Shown here: piece after piece, positions 33,141-44,519 of the stretch
Position numbering within the stretch: the first letter of the stretch is position 1
Layout: the number at the start of each line of letters is the position of its first letter
Assembly: GCA_019671005.1 (NCBI GenBank)
Contig: CM033738.1
Span: 17,200,202 to 17,264,201 of the forward strand
Reading direction: 5' to 3'
Length of the DNA stretch: 64,000 nt
From: Hibiscus mutabilis
Taxonomy: Eukaryota > Streptophyta > Magnoliopsida > Malvales > Malvaceae
Position numbers and translations under genes: made by a program
Notes under the pieces: model-generated
What the model saw: only the letters and a program-made list of their open reading frames with translations
The model's database searches: none
Told to the model about the DNA's origin: nothing

Positions 33141-34581
33141 TTACTCCGAGAGTTCGTCATCGTAGATGATTAGCTTCCTTCTAGTTGGCGTCTTGATTTT
33201 CTTGCTTGAACGAGATGGTTGTTTTCTTGTTGCCGGTGGTGGAATCGATCCTCGTACGGGGTTGTCCTCATCATCCTCTTCATCAATGTCAATGGCTTTT
33301 CGCTTGGAGGATTCAATTGGTGCGGTCTTTATTGGTTCAATGGAGGATTCGTCCGAATCTGAAAAATCAAAAAATGATTCCGTAGGAGTTGTTTCGGGCA
33401 TAGGTGCTTTACCTTTGGCTTTTGCAGTGGTTGCCGGGGCATTGTCAGGGTTGGTTGCCGTGGCGTCAGCTTCCTTGGTTGCCGGGGCAAGAATCTCGGC
33501 GGGAAAGATTGGGAACGGCACACGATTGTCCGGGTATTTTTCTAGGATGACTTGGGTGATGGCATTGTTGTGCTCCTTCATGTACCGCATGAACATTAGT
33601 TGCCGATCTTCAATTTGCCTTAGGCGGCTTGTCAATGGGTTCAAAAGTGCTTCAAAGTGTCCTGGGATTAATGGCCGAGTTGCCCTGGCGTTAGGTGCTT
33701 GGGCATTAGGGATTGCCGCGGCGGCAGGAGTTGTCGTGGCAATTGGAGGCCTTGAAGAATCTTCCGGTGCCTCTCCCATTAGCTTCCGGATTAGTGCTTG
33801 ATTCCAACCAGACTTGGGTGGGGCCTTTTCATCGGTGGACTCACTCGGGACATGCATCTCCTTGCAAAGATTAGAAATTAAGCAAGGGAAGAAAAGATAA
33901 CCCTTATCTTTTGAGCTGCATACAAAAATCTCATCACAAATAATTTTTCCAATGTTAATGATGCGATTATGCAAAATAGAATGTATGAGCAAAAGACGTG
34001 GTATATCAACGGTAGTATTGTGTGTGGAGGGCATTAAAGAAGTTTTAACAAACTTATTCCATAGTTTTGCCTCAGGTTTAAGCCGAAGGCGATTTACCGT
34101 GCCCTTGTATTTACCGTCGTTCCAATGAGTTCCCGGTTGAGTGAGTTCTTGAAGCACCTTGTCGAGTTGCTTGGGATTGATTTGGTCAACGAAGGCTTGA
34201 TGCTCGTCCTTCTCTCAATGTAAAGTCCGTAAAAGGTGTTGATGCTTTCGGGACTTATAAGTATGGCCTTGTCACGAACAAAAACATAAGGATTATCCGG
34301 GTTAGGTGAGTGAGCATAGAATTCTCTTACCCATGAGATGTTACCCGGTTCCGGTTGATGGCAAAAGATTTGCCACTTTTGATGTGCAATCCTCTTGAAG
34401 ATGATGGTTCAAGGCCGAAATCTTGATGAGAGTTGGAGTATTCAAAGCCTTGTTCTTCATGAATCTTCCGGCTTTCAAACTTGGATTGAAATCTTTCTTG
34501 AACCGCCGGTGTGGCAAACTTCTTGTATCTTGGTTCTTTGGAGGAACTTGGATGAACTAAAAGTTTAATCTTGGATGTCAT
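33141..34581 (-). pseudogene. Athila B ORF3 (env-like / plant-transposon protein)
   Basis: The third gene of Athila-type elements, between integrase and the 3' LTR. The start ATG at 34579-34581 opens MTSKIKLLVHPSSSK, then FATPAVQERFQSKFESRK. After a break near 34330 the conserved core follows (VREFYAHSPNPDNPYVFVRDK, cut short here: FVRDKAILISPESINTFYG). A frame shift near 34220 leads to VLQELTQPGTHWNDG, LRLKPEAKLWNKFVK, LIHSILHNRIINIGKIICDE and FPCLISNLC. The remainder is a low-complexity Ala/Thr/Pro tail (33141-33800) ending RRKLIIYDDELSE. The core is the domain usually labelled putative plant transposon protein. The role is unknown; 'env-like' reflects position and not proven function. The tail contains TTGCC-type palindromes. 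Confidence 0.8.
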
Positions 34582-34649
34582 GTATGATCTTGGTTGTGAG
34601 TAAAAACAAAGAAAAGGAAAAGAAAAAAAACTAAAAAGTTGCAAGATAG

Positions 34650-35114
34650 AAAGTAGGAATAGGTTAAGGGTGATGGGTTTTATAGAAAAGATGGGTGGTT
34701 GGGATTGGGGGAAATCGAAAATGGGTTTAGGGTTTGGTAGGAATTTTTGACAAAGGGGTTTTGGTTAGGATGAATTGGAGGCTTTATATAAGCCTTAGAT
34801 TCAGCCCATTAGTTTCCTTGTTGAAGATGTTTTCCTACTTGGTTTAGAATTCCTTCTTTATCTTGAACTTCCTTTCCTACAATTCAAAAACAAATCAAAT
34901 AAGGATTAAAATTAAAGATAAACTAATAAAGAAAATAAATGAAGATGTGTAATAAGATTCTTAGATTTGAATAAAAAAAATCTATCCTAAAACTACTAAT
35001 AATCGGCAAAATAATAAAAAAATAAAAAAATCGAAAAAATGAAAAATAAATAAAATAATTAAATAATCGACAAAAATAAAAATAAAAATAAAAATATAAA
35101 AAGGGAGAGCATGC
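34650..35114. other. AT-rich spacer between pol and ORF3 of Athila B
   Basis: Non-coding, with (AAAAT)n-like runs at 35050-35100. It probably contains the ORF3 leader. Confidence 0.6.
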
Positions 35115-36632
35115 TCATGCATCTCCTAAATTGACCACTTCCTTGTTACGTTCCACATGGGCACCATTGTAGTGCTTCAATCTTTGTCCATTAACTTTGA
35201 ATTCATGGTTGTCAGAGATGGACTTGATTATCACGGCACCATGAGAGAATGGTTTGACGACTTGAATGGTCCCGACCATCTTGATTTCAGCTTTTCCGGG
35301 AAAAGTTTTAGGCGAGAATTGAATAGGAGAACTAGTTGCCTGGCGTGAATTGCCGTGGCAATAGTTTCTTGTCATGCCATCGCTTTGTTTTCTCCTTGTA
35401 GATTCGTGCATTGTTATAGGCGAGTGCACGGAATTCTTCTATCTCATTGAGATCCATCAAGCGCTTTTGTCCGCACTTCCCCAATCCATATTCACGGTCT
35501 TGATTGCCCAAAGACGCCTTGTGCTCGATTTCCACCGGTAGATGACATGTTTTACCATAGACAAGCGAAAGGGGACATACCTAATGGTGTTTTGAATGCA
35601 GACGATATGCCCAAAGTCGTCATCTAGTCTTAATGACCAATCCGTCCTTGAGGGATTTACAACTTTCTCGAGTATTCCCTTCAACTCCCGGTTGGAAATT
35701 TCGCTTGCCCGTTGGTTTGTGGGTGATATCTTTGTGGCGATCTTGTGTGATATGCGAGCGTTGCAACATCTTGGCAATTAGTCCATTGTCAAAATGCTTG
35801 CCCCCGTCGCTGATAATTGCTCTCGGCATCCCAAAACGTGTAAATATGTTTTTTCACAGGAATCGTTGCACGGTCTTGGAATCGTCGTTGGGAACTGCAG
35901 CTGCCTCTACCCATTTAGACACATAGTCGACGGCGAGTAAGATGTAGAGGTTGCGAATGAAGATGGGAAAGGTCCCATAAAATCGATCCCCATACATTGA
36001 ACAGTTCCACCTCGATGATGTTCGAGTGGCATCTCATGTCGTCTAGAGATATTGCCCGTCCTCCGCAACGATCACATTGCTTGTAAAAGTCTTGGGCATC
36101 TTTGTACAATGTTGGCCAATACAAACCGGATTGTAAGACTTTGGCATGTGATGCGAGTTCCTCCAAAATGTCCTCCATAGGGTGAAGAATGGCATTGCGA
36201 GTACATTACATTGCTCTTCTTGAGGACACATCGGCGTATAACCTGATCTGCACATTGTTTAAACAAAAGAGGCTCGTCCCAAAAGTAATGCTTAGCATCA
36301 TGGCGGAACCGCTTCTTCCCTTGGTGAGTAATGCCATACGGAAAAATACCACAAACAAGGAAGTTAACTAAATCTGCGTACCAGGGTATTGCCGAGGCAT
36401 GTGCTGCCGTAGTGTCTGCTTCCAGAATTGCCGAGGCGTGCACGTCAAAGACTGTTGCGGCGTCGAGAGTTGCCGAGGCGTTGAGGGTTGTCGAGGCAAT
36501 TAGAATTTGTTCATCCGGGAATGCATCGCATATCTCTAGATCCGCGTCCTCCTCCCTATTTGCGTTCCAAACGTGATAAATGATCGCCACTTGATTTTTT
36601 CTTTCCTTTCTCGTCCTTAATTTCAATATCAA
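35115..36632 (-). pseudogene. Athila B integrase
   Basis: Would insert the cDNA. In minus-strand order: the RNase H-integrase bridge with an unusual Ala/Ser/Thr-rich insert (36390-36520), then the Athila signature PWYADLVNFLVCGIFP, KHYFWDEPLLFKQCADQVIR (36200-36370), the zinc-binding part (SGLYWPTLYKDAQDF, CDRC), a core segment with VELFNVWG, then AIISDGGKHF (35770-35829), EFRALAYNNARIYKEK (35400-35450), and the C-terminal barrel ending AEIKMVGTIQVVKPF, HEFKVNGQRLKHY (35115-35300). At least four shifts separate these. Insert codons overlap TTGCCGAGGCA-type palindromes. Confidence 0.85.
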
Positions 36633-37900
36633 ATTCTTGTAAAAGTAATATCCAACGAATCAAACGAGGTCTAGCATCCTTTTTAGCAAATAAGTATTTG
36701 ATTGTCGAATGGTCCGTATGAACAATTACCTTTGTACCAATTAAATAGGATCGAACTTGTCAAATACGAAAACTACTGACTAGTAACTCTTTCTCCGTTG
36801 TTGTGTAATTCACTTGAGCACCATTAAGAGTTTTACTAGCGTAGTATATCACATGGAAGGTCTTACCTGTGCGTTGGCCTAGGACTGCTCCTACCGCGAA
36901 ATCACTTGCATCACACATGAGCTCAAAAGGTAGTGTCCAATCTGGTGGAACGACAATTGGTGCCGAGGCAAGCTTTTTCTTTAGGGTTTCGAATGCTTGA
37001 GTGCAAGAATCATCAAAATCGAAGACTTTATCCTGTTCAAGCAGATTACACAAAGGTTTAGTAATTTTAGAAAAATTATGAATGAACCTCCTGTAAAAGC
37101 CTGCATGTCCGAGAAAACTTCGAATTCCTTTAACCGAATTTGGTGGGGGTAATCTCTCGATCACGTCCACCTTGGCTTTGTCTACTTCAATTCCCTTGGA
37201 TGAAATCTTGTGGTCGAGCACTATTCCTTCATCTACCATAAAGTGGCATTTTTCCCAATTGAGGACTAAATCCGTTTCTTCGCATCTTGCCAACACCCTC
37301 TCTAAATTGCCGAGACAGCCGTCGAAGTCATTACCAAAAACTGAAAAATCATCCATGAAGATTTCAAGGAAGTCTTCGACCATGTCTGAAAAGAGTGCCA
37401 TCATGCATCTTTGGAAGGTTGCGGGCGTTACACAATCGAACGGCATCCTTCGGAAGGCATAAGTACCGTATGGGCATGTGAAGGTTGTCTTTTCTTGATC
37501 TTCGGTGCTATGGCAATCTGATTGTAAACTGAATAACCATCAAGAAAACAATAAAAGGGTTTACCCGCAAGACGGTCAAGCATTTGATCAATAAAGGGTA
37601 ATGGGAAGTGATCTTTCCTAGTGGCTTTGTTTAGCTTTCGATAGTCCATACAAACCCTCCAACCGGTCTGATCTGGTTGGGATAAGTTCATTATTTTCAT
37701 TGCTTACCACTGTTATACCTCCCTTTTTTGGTACACATTGTACCGGACTTACCCACGTACTATCGGATATAGGGTATATAATGTCGGCGTCAAGCCACTT
37801 GATGATTTCTTTCATTACAACCCCTTTCATGGCATGATTTAGTCTTCTCTGGGCCTCAATTGAAGGTTTGTGATCATCTTCCAACAAGATCTTGTGCATG
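36633..37900 (-). pseudogene. Athila B reverse transcriptase and RNase H
   Basis: RT begins near 37900 (QRRLNHAMKGVVMKEI, WVSPVQCVPKKGGITV), shifts near 37650 into CMDYRKLNKATRKDHFPL, DQMLDRLAGKPFYCFLDGYS, then shifts near 37440 into MPFDCVTPATFQRCM with catalytic FMDDFSVFG (about 37355-37380) and SFLGHAGFYRRFIHNFSK. RNase H follows: PFELMCDASDFAVGAVLGQR and NYTTTEKELL, ending at a TGA at 36760-36762. Downstream text (36600-36750) holds the rest in another frame. Motifs are well kept; frame breaks alone disable it. Confidence 0.87.
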
Positions 37901-38940
37901 CACACCGCCGGGCTAATTCCCTTCAAGTCGGCAATTGTCCACCCTATTGCCTTTTTATGTAACTTCAACATGTTGATCAGCTTCTTTTCCTGCTCAGGCT
38001 GTAACTTAGAGGAAATAATTACAGGTAATGTATTATCGATCCCTAAGTATACATATTTCAGTTGCTCTGGAAATTGTTTCAACTCAAGAATTGGTGGATT
38101 TTCGATAGAGGGTTTTTTGAGCTTACCTTCCTTACCTGAGTAGTCCAGTGGTTCAAAGTATGTACCTGGTCGATTGACTAGCCAATTTGCCTCTTCTGGT
38201 TTTTCCTCATCGACCGGTTCTTCATACTCCTCATGTTCCTCGTGTTTGGCAATGTAGTTGTCGAGGCAACTAAATTCCTCATCGAAGTTAAACTCTGCCG
38301 TGGCATGAAGTAGTTGGCATTCTTCTGGATCATCGGCATGCCTTAGTGTTTGGAACACATTTAGTTTTACCTGCTGGTCATTCACCCTCATTGTGAGTTC
38401 TCCCTTTTCAACATCAATCAAGGTTCTCCCTGTCGCTAGGAATGGTCTCCCGAGAATGATAGGTGCATGCTCATCTGCTTCATAATCCAAAACAATAAAG
38501 TCAGCGAGAAAAATAAATTTATCAACTTTTACCAGTATGTCCTCGATTTTTCCCTCTGGATGCACATAGGATCTGTCGGCTAGCTGCAGCATGACTGTTG
38601 TAGGTCTTGCCTTCCCGATTCCTAGTTTCTGGAAAACCGATTTAGGCATCAAATTTATGCTAGCCCCTAGGTCGCATAGTGCTTTCCCGACATAATGATT
38701 TCCAATAGAACAGGGTATTGTGAAACTTCCGGGATCCTTCAACTTAGGTGGCATACGATTGTGCAACATTGCCATGCATCCCTCCATCGCGGCAACTGTT
38801 TCAAACTCTCCTAGCCTTGTTCTATTGGACACAATGTCTTTAAGAAACTTGGCATAGTTTGGCATTTGTTCAATTGCTTCCACCAGTGGCAAGTTGATGT
38901 GGACTTGCTTTAGGATATCAAGAAACTTCTTGAATTGGTA
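37901..38940 (-). pseudogene. Athila B protease
   Basis: The minus-strand frame is open through 37618-38892. After an N-terminal FLKDIVSNRTRLGEFETV the retropepsin-like core appears: IPCSIGNHYVGKALCDLGAS, where Athila proteases carry DLGA in place of DSG/DTG, then INLMPKSVFQKLGIG and APIILGRPFLATGRTLIDV. A Glu/Asp-rich linker (HEEHEEYEEPVDEEKPEE) leads into RT. The length and DLGA motif are normal for the family, and this is the best-kept domain of the element. A stop separates it from gag, at about 38950. Confidence 0.85.
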
Positions 38941-38949
38941 TTCTTGCTT

Positions 38950-40617
38950 TTATCGCTTCAACCTTTGTGGGAATGGTGGTTGAAGTCGGATATCTTCGAT
39001 TCTTTCATTGGTTTTAAATCTGATTGACGGCATTGCCGGGATATCTGGAGTTACCGATGCGTTATCAACTGGGGTTGCCGAGGCATGCTTATCACAAGAT
39101 GCCGAGGCGTCATCGGTTGCCGAGGCATGTTTATTGCCGGTTGCCACAGCAATTCCTGGTTCAGCATCTGAGGCTTTGCCGCTAGGTTCGTCTTGATCTT
39201 TTTGTGGAGTTTTGTTTGACGAGCGGGTTTGAACCTCTCTAAGTTGTTGGCCACTTCTAGTGGTGATCGCCTTACATTGATCATGGCCAGTTCCTCTTGC
39301 GACTTCAATATCGCTAGGTAAACCTCCTTGTGGTCTAGTGTTCAGATTTTGAGCAAACTGTCCGACTTGATTTTCCAATGATTTGATTGCCGCCTCTTGG
39401 TTTTGTAATCTCATCTCGGTCCTGTTAATAAAAGCATCAGTTCTTTTTATGAAATTATTATTCTCACCCATATAAGATTCAGTTTTCATCATAAAAGCAT
39501 TTAGAGAATTTTCCAAAGAACTAGATGTCGTTGGTTGTTGCTGCGGCATTTGTTGCCGTGGCATATTCTGCTGGAATCCCGATGCTTATGCATTCTGATT
39601 GTTCTGGTTTATAGCATTGTTGGGATTACTCCATGAAAAATTCGGATGCTTCTTCCAAGCTGGATTGTATGTATTTGACATCATGTTGTTGCTCTCGATT
39701 GTAATTCCCACATAGAAGCTAGATTCGGATTCTCGCATACATTCGGAAGAATTATGGTTATCGCCACATAACTCACAAAAAGAATCCATTACCTTGACTT
39801 CATGTGTGTTGTTTGGTTTTTGCATGTTCTGGACCATCTTGGTTAAAGCGGCCAATTGTGCGAAATTGAATCGATGATCCTAGTTCATGTATTGTGGCTT
39901 GGCATCTAACTCCTCCTCTTCTAGTAGATGGGAATTGATAATCATTCTTGGCCAGCCTGTTTAAAATTTGCATTGCTTCTTCCGCGACTTATCTAGGAGT
40001 ATGCCGTTTGCCGAGGCATCTAGCATCATCCTTGTTGGTGTATTCACGGCGTTGTAAAACATTGTTACTTGAGTCCACACCGAATCCGTGTAAAGGGCAT
40101 TTGTGTAGAAGTTCTCTATATCGCTCCCAAGCCTCGTACATGGATTCATCATCCACTGCCGAAAAGAAGTAATGTCATTCTGAAGCTTATCAGTCAAATT
40201 TGTAGGATTAAATCTAGCAAGGAAATCACGACAAAGATCAGTCCAAGATGTTATGGATCCGCAGAATGCTATTCAACCATGCTTTCGCCCTATCCCCTCG
40301 GTGAATAGGGAATAATCTTAATCGTAAGACATCGGGGTGACTCGTGTATCTTGAACGAGTTGCAAATCTCGAGGAAAGATTTCAGATGTTGTCGTGCATC
40401 TTGATTCTTTGAGCCGCCAAATTGACCTATTGTGTTGATCATATTAAACATTACCGGTTTCAACTCAAAGTGGTCGGCTTCAATTTCAGGTGCGACAACT
40501 CCCGGGTTAAGTCCATCAAGATCTTCTTCAAGATAGTCTCGAATAGTTCTTTTCGTGCAAGAATTACTCCTCCTCCGCTCGAACATCTTGATTCATATTG
40601 CCGTCTTGATTTGCCAT
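38950..40617 (-). pseudogene. Athila B Gag
   Basis: Gag would build the particle. The start ATG at 40615-40617 (MANQDGNMNQDV) lies about 190 bases after the primer site and stops after 17 codons at a frame break. The text resumes RTIRDYLEEDLDGLNPG, then FGGSKNQDARQHLKSFLEIC. Further breaks near 40290 and 39960 follow. Later blocks are ITSFRQWMMNPCTRL, the zinc knuckle CELCGDNHNSSEC (CX2CX3HX4C), a Gln/Asn-rich stretch, LENQVGQFAQNLNTRPQGGLP, ITTRSGQQL, and a tail with repeated HASAT/DASAS peptides encoded by TTGCC-type palindromes, ending PPFPQRLKR at the 38950 stop. Order and wording are Athila-type. Confidence 0.85.
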
Positions 40618-40805
40618 TGCTTCTCTTATCCTTCGTCTAAGTCTTTGTAAGGTTCGTTCGATTTTGGATCAAAGGGATATTCGGTGAAGTCGGTCTCGCC
40701 TGGTCATATACCAATGCAAAACCAAAGTTTGTTAGCCCTTTGGATTTTAAACAAGAAAAATAAAAAGAAAGTGCAAGAAAGTAAAAACAAAGTCGCTATT
40801 GCCAA

Positions 40806-40823
40806 TCCCCGGCAACGGCGCCA
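40806..40823 (-). other. Primer-binding site of Athila B
   Basis: The minus strand reads TGGCGCCGTTGCCGGGGA, six bases past the 5' LTR end. This is the TGGCGCC-type primer site common in Athila/Tat elements, unlike the iMet type of the other elements here. Confidence 0.9.
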
Positions 40824-40829
40824 AAAACT

Positions 40830-42420
40830 TGTTGCGTGTGATAAGTGCTACGCAATTGTGCAAGTATACACGTCGCAAGTAATAAAGTGATATGAGTATC
40901 GAATATCGTCTCCACAGGGATTGGTTTGGGCCACTTTGCTTAAGTTACTGCACTGTGAAAAGTAAAAACACAATTAAGGGATTATAGGAGTTTAACTAAT
41001 AACTAAACTAGAAAGCAATAAAGTAAAAGAAAAGATGAGATCGAATGAGAGAGATAGGCCAGGTTATCGTGAGTTGAGGTGTGATAGCCGATTGGATCGT
41101 CTTGGTAAAAGAGTGCACGGGCAACTCAGTTGCCGTGGCAACTTCCACAACGGGTTGCCTTTGAAACTAATCGATGGTTGCACGGGCAACTAGTTAGGCA
41201 ACTACTTGGGCGTCCGGGCAGCAATCTTCAAGGTTCGGGCAGAGCGTTCTTCAATGGTTTCTTCTTATCCCTAAGTCGAAACTCTAGCTACTTGTGCATG
41301 CCTTGATAATACATCCTGCGTGAATCAAGGGTGAACAACAACCAATCTTGCGCTCCTCTTAGCCGTTGAAATCCTTGACTTATTCCTAAGCCGGATTAAT
41401 CTTCACCATCAATAGATTGAATAAAGATCATATTCATTCGTTTCTTGAATCTAACTCTCCCGATATTAGATAAATAGATGAAGTTACGAGATCCTCTCCC
41501 AATTCACTCGCAAACAAGAATAAGAACCAAGAATGAATAAACCTTGAATAGAAAGTGCAAACTCTTATTACCTAAACAAAATCCAATTGTTTTTCACAAC
41601 AACAAAACACAATAACCCCAACCAATCAAGTTAGTTCATGGTTGGGTTCAAAAGATATACAAAGAATAATCCCCAAACCATGAATCTAATAGAAGCAAAG
41701 AAGAAGAAGAAGAAATCGAACTCTCTCCCCCTTGCTCTCTTGTCGAAAATTCTCTCCTCTTGCTCTATGGAGTTGTCGAAATTTTCCCTCTCTTCCTCTC
41801 TTGGTCTTGTCGAAATTCCCTCTTGCTCTCTCCCCTGGATTTGTCGAATTTCCTTGCTATTTATAGGGCTAGGCCAAAGTCCTTCTTTGAGGAGGATTTT
41901 GAGTTGGAATTAAATTATCTTTAAAGAATATAATTCTTTATTATAATTTTATTCCTATTAGAACTTCTCCTATCTTCTTGGAATTTAATTCTTCTTTAAT
42001 CTCTGCATGGCAATCAAATTCCTTTGGGCTTGGGCCTTGCTCCATGTCATCTTGGGCTTGTAAAGTCATGAATTTCGACATCCATATTGCTTTTGGTCTT
42101 TGTCGACAAATGCCATGGCAACTGGCTCGGCGTCTCCTTCATGCATTGCCCTGGCAACTAGCTCGGCATATCCTTCATGCATTGCCCTGACAACTAGCTC
42201 GGCATTGCTTTGGCAAGTGATCCTGCACATACACACACAAAAACACACCAAAGCAGCATCTATTTCCACAAAAAATCACCAAGTTATGAAATCAAGCTCA
42301 ACGATTGAAGGAAACGTGGATTAATGCATGAATGGCTAACTATGCAACTAATATGAGCCTAAGTCTAACAATAATATGAGTAAAAAGGGTAAGAAAAATA
42401 GTACTTTTGAACACTTATCA
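40830..42420 (-). repeat. 5' LTR of Athila B
   Basis: In window orientation it runs TGTTGCGTGTGATAAG...ACACTTATCA. Includes GTTGCCGTGGCAAC at 41129-41142 and a minus-strand TATA box TATAAATAG at 41857-41865. Many differences from the 3' LTR are one-base changes in homopolymers. Confidence 0.95.
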
Positions 42421-43014
42421 GAACAACTAGAAACATATTGCCAACATTCTGTTTATAGAGAAATTGTTTTAGTGCTTAAATTGTCAAATTCCTTGTAGAA
42501 AACACAGGTGAACCAAATTGTCACATTTGCTCAAGTGTTAGGATTTTGGGTGAGAGCTAAATTGTGCAAACTCTTTGCCATGTGAGGTTTTCCTAGTTTG
42601 CTAAATTTGTATTCTCTTTGAGAGAGAGTGCTCTCAAATCTTTGGGGTATAAGCTTTAAAGGTTGTAAAGGTTATCTCCTTAAGCCTAGAAAAGGGAAAG
42701 ACAAATTAGTGAATTTGTGGAAAATCCTTAGTGTTGATAGATAAAGCAATGGAGATAGACTTTGTTTAGAAGTTGAACCACTATAAATCATTGTGCAAAT
42801 TTTTATTTTCCGATTACTTCCACCACAATCACTCAAAAGCCAATTCACCCTCTCTTGGCGAATCCGGTTGACCGATTCGAGCCCAACAAAGAGGTATGGC
42901 TATAGTGTATGATTTGTTGTATGGTATAGAGATATGAGTCACAAAAAAATGTTTGTTTTGTTCTAGTTACATTTGTATAATTTTAGGGCCAATGCAATCT
43001 GTAACAATTTTTAA

Positions 43015-43455
43015 GGGTAAAGTGCACAAATGGTCACTAAACTATCTCTAAAAATACAAAATGGTCACCAAACTTTCAAAAGTTACATAATGGGCATTAA
43101 ATTTTAGTTTTTGTTACAAAATGGTCAATGAGCCGTTAACTAGGAGACGTGACAGTTACAAAAATTTATATAATAACATATTTAATCCTCAATATTAACA
43201 CATTCAATCAATTTAGACATCAATAATGAGGGTTAAATTAGGAGTAAATTGATTGAATGTGTCAATTTGGAGGATTAAATGTTCTATTATTCAAATTTTT
43301 GTAACTGTCATGTCACCCAATTAACAATAGTTAACGGCTCAGTGACCATTTTTAAACAAAAGCTAAAGTTTAATGCCCATTATATAACTTTTGAAAGTTT
43401 AATGATCATTTTGTATTTTTGGAGATAGTTTAGTGACCATTTGTGTACTTCATCC
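43015..43455. mobile_element. Fold-back MITE, Mutator-like
   Basis: 441 bp that folds on itself almost end to end: 'GTGCACAAATGGTCACTAAA' at the left matches the complement of 'TTTAGTGACCATTTGTGTAC' at the right, and pairing continues through 'AAAATGGTCACCAAAC' and beyond. Flanking 9-bp sequences AATTTTTAA (43006-43014) and ATTTTTTAA (43456-43464) differ at one base, fitting a Mutator-type TSD. No ORF. Confidence 0.8.
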
Positions 43456-44144
43456 ATTTTTTAATTTGATGTTAGTTTAACACCGTAGCATTCTTCAAAA
43501 TTTATTCGATTATATATTTAACAACATTAATTGGATTATATAATATTCTTGTGTGAGATGTTATTTGTTGTGTTGTATCGTGGATCTTGGTATATTGTGC
43601 ATCTATTGTTGGGTGTTTGCTTGTAGCTTTTATCAAATAAATAGAATGTTTATCACCTCATAAAAAGTACTTTTTGATAGATAAATATCTCCAAATAAGT
43701 ATAATTTGACAGAAAAAAGTTACATAGAAACTCATTTCTTCTCCCAAACTAAAAAGCTAACAAAAACTGGGCTTAACTTACATTTTAAAATCACTTCTTA
43801 GAGAAAAGTTTCTTAAAATAATTCTTTTCTTGGACTATGACATTCTCCGTAGAATTAGTTTCGTAAGTATGGAACATGGGAGTAGAGGTGGCAAAATATA
43901 TCCGAACCCAAAATTTTGATCATTAGATTATGATTTAAGAAATTAATTATTATTAGCAAATGAGGTTGAAAGATTTCTTTGAGGTATGATTGTTTTGTGT
44001 TTTCTATGAGACTCTTTATGGTAGAATGATGTGAATTTGAGGCATTAATTGATTTTTTTGTTTAATGCGAATAGATCCATTAGTTCAAGTATGACATTAC
44101 AAAGTGGTAATAATCGTAATTTTGCTAATAATAAAATTGGAAGT
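43456..44144. other. No gene recognised; possible 5' part of the hAT relic
   Basis: AT-rich. The last part (44070-44144) adjoins copia H and may be the N-terminal end of the hAT sequence resuming at 60498, but no frame can be defended. Confidence 0.3.
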
Positions 44145-44506
44145 TGTTATACTACCGGGACGATAATGACGAGACAAGTAAATAAGCGCAAACGCAGAAA
44201 AGAAAAATAACACCAAGAATTTACGTGGAAAACACAAAAAGAGAAAAACCACGGGCAGAGAATATGAACTTTCACTATGATGGAGAAAGAGATTGCAATT
44301 GATTTATGATGCTCTGTCTAAACCCTAATCCCTAGTATCTATTTATAGAGATAGATTCCTTGTTTACAAAGGAAACTAGCATAGAAGCAAATTTTACTCA
44401 AACTGAGTTTCCTACCTTTAATTAATATAAAGTAAACAAGATCTACTAAAAGTAGGATTCTAACTTTAAACCAAATCCCAAAAGAATTTGGATCACAGCT
44501 CTAACA
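44145..44506 (-). repeat. 3' LTR of element H
   Basis: 362 bp with a minus-strand TATAAATAG box near 44340-44350. Highly similar to 60135-60497. Confidence 0.92.
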
Positions 44507-44519
44507 AATTTCCACCTTG
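44507..44519 (-). other. Polypurine tract of element H
   Basis: The minus strand reads CAAGGTGGAAATT ending at the LTR start TGTTAG. This is the usual copia arrangement. Confidence 0.8.

Larger units (their letters stand above)
30683..42420 (-). mobile_element. Athila-like gypsy element B, full length, defective
   Basis: LTRs at 30683-32274 and 40830-42420 (about 1.59 kb each, roughly 98-99 percent alike by eye), with TSD GAACA at 30678-30682 and 42421-42425. The primer site (TGGCGCCGTTGCCGGGGA) and PPT (GTTTGGGGGTG) are in place. Minus-strand order: gag, protease, RT, RNase H, integrase, AT-rich spacer, an env-like ORF3, then a 3' UTR with four 26-bp hairpins. This is the Athila layout. Every gene has frame breaks. 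Unusually, palindromes of TTGCCNNGGCAA type recur in LTRs, gag, pol and ORF3. Confidence 0.95.
30116..42888 (+). mobile_element. Probable copia (SIRE-like) solo LTR G, split by Athila B
   Basis: Two segments, 30116-30682 and 42426-42888, together about 1.03 kb. The left begins TGTTGAGATATTTGATTTTGA, the usual opening of SIRE/Maximus-type copia LTRs. The right ends with a 'CAATTCACCC...CCCAACA' block as such LTRs do. The GAACA duplication of element B confirms the two were contiguous. Flanks AAAGG (left) and AAGAG (right) do not form a clean TSD, so 'solo LTR' is likely but unproven. It carries a GTAYCGRTAC cluster at 30290-30560. Confidence 0.55.

Noticed and set aside
33141..34581. Calling ORF3 a true envelope gene
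   Set aside because: No signal peptide, fusion segment or transmembrane pattern is visible in the retained parts; only position and the plant-transposon core support the env-like label.
30683..42420. Idea that B was copied in trans while already defective, because its LTRs are similar and its genes broken
   Set aside because: By eye the LTRs differ by several indels over about 3.2 kb of total LTR sequence; the same rate over roughly 6 kb of coding gives about the number of frameshifts seen, so decay after insertion (or sequence error) is enough.
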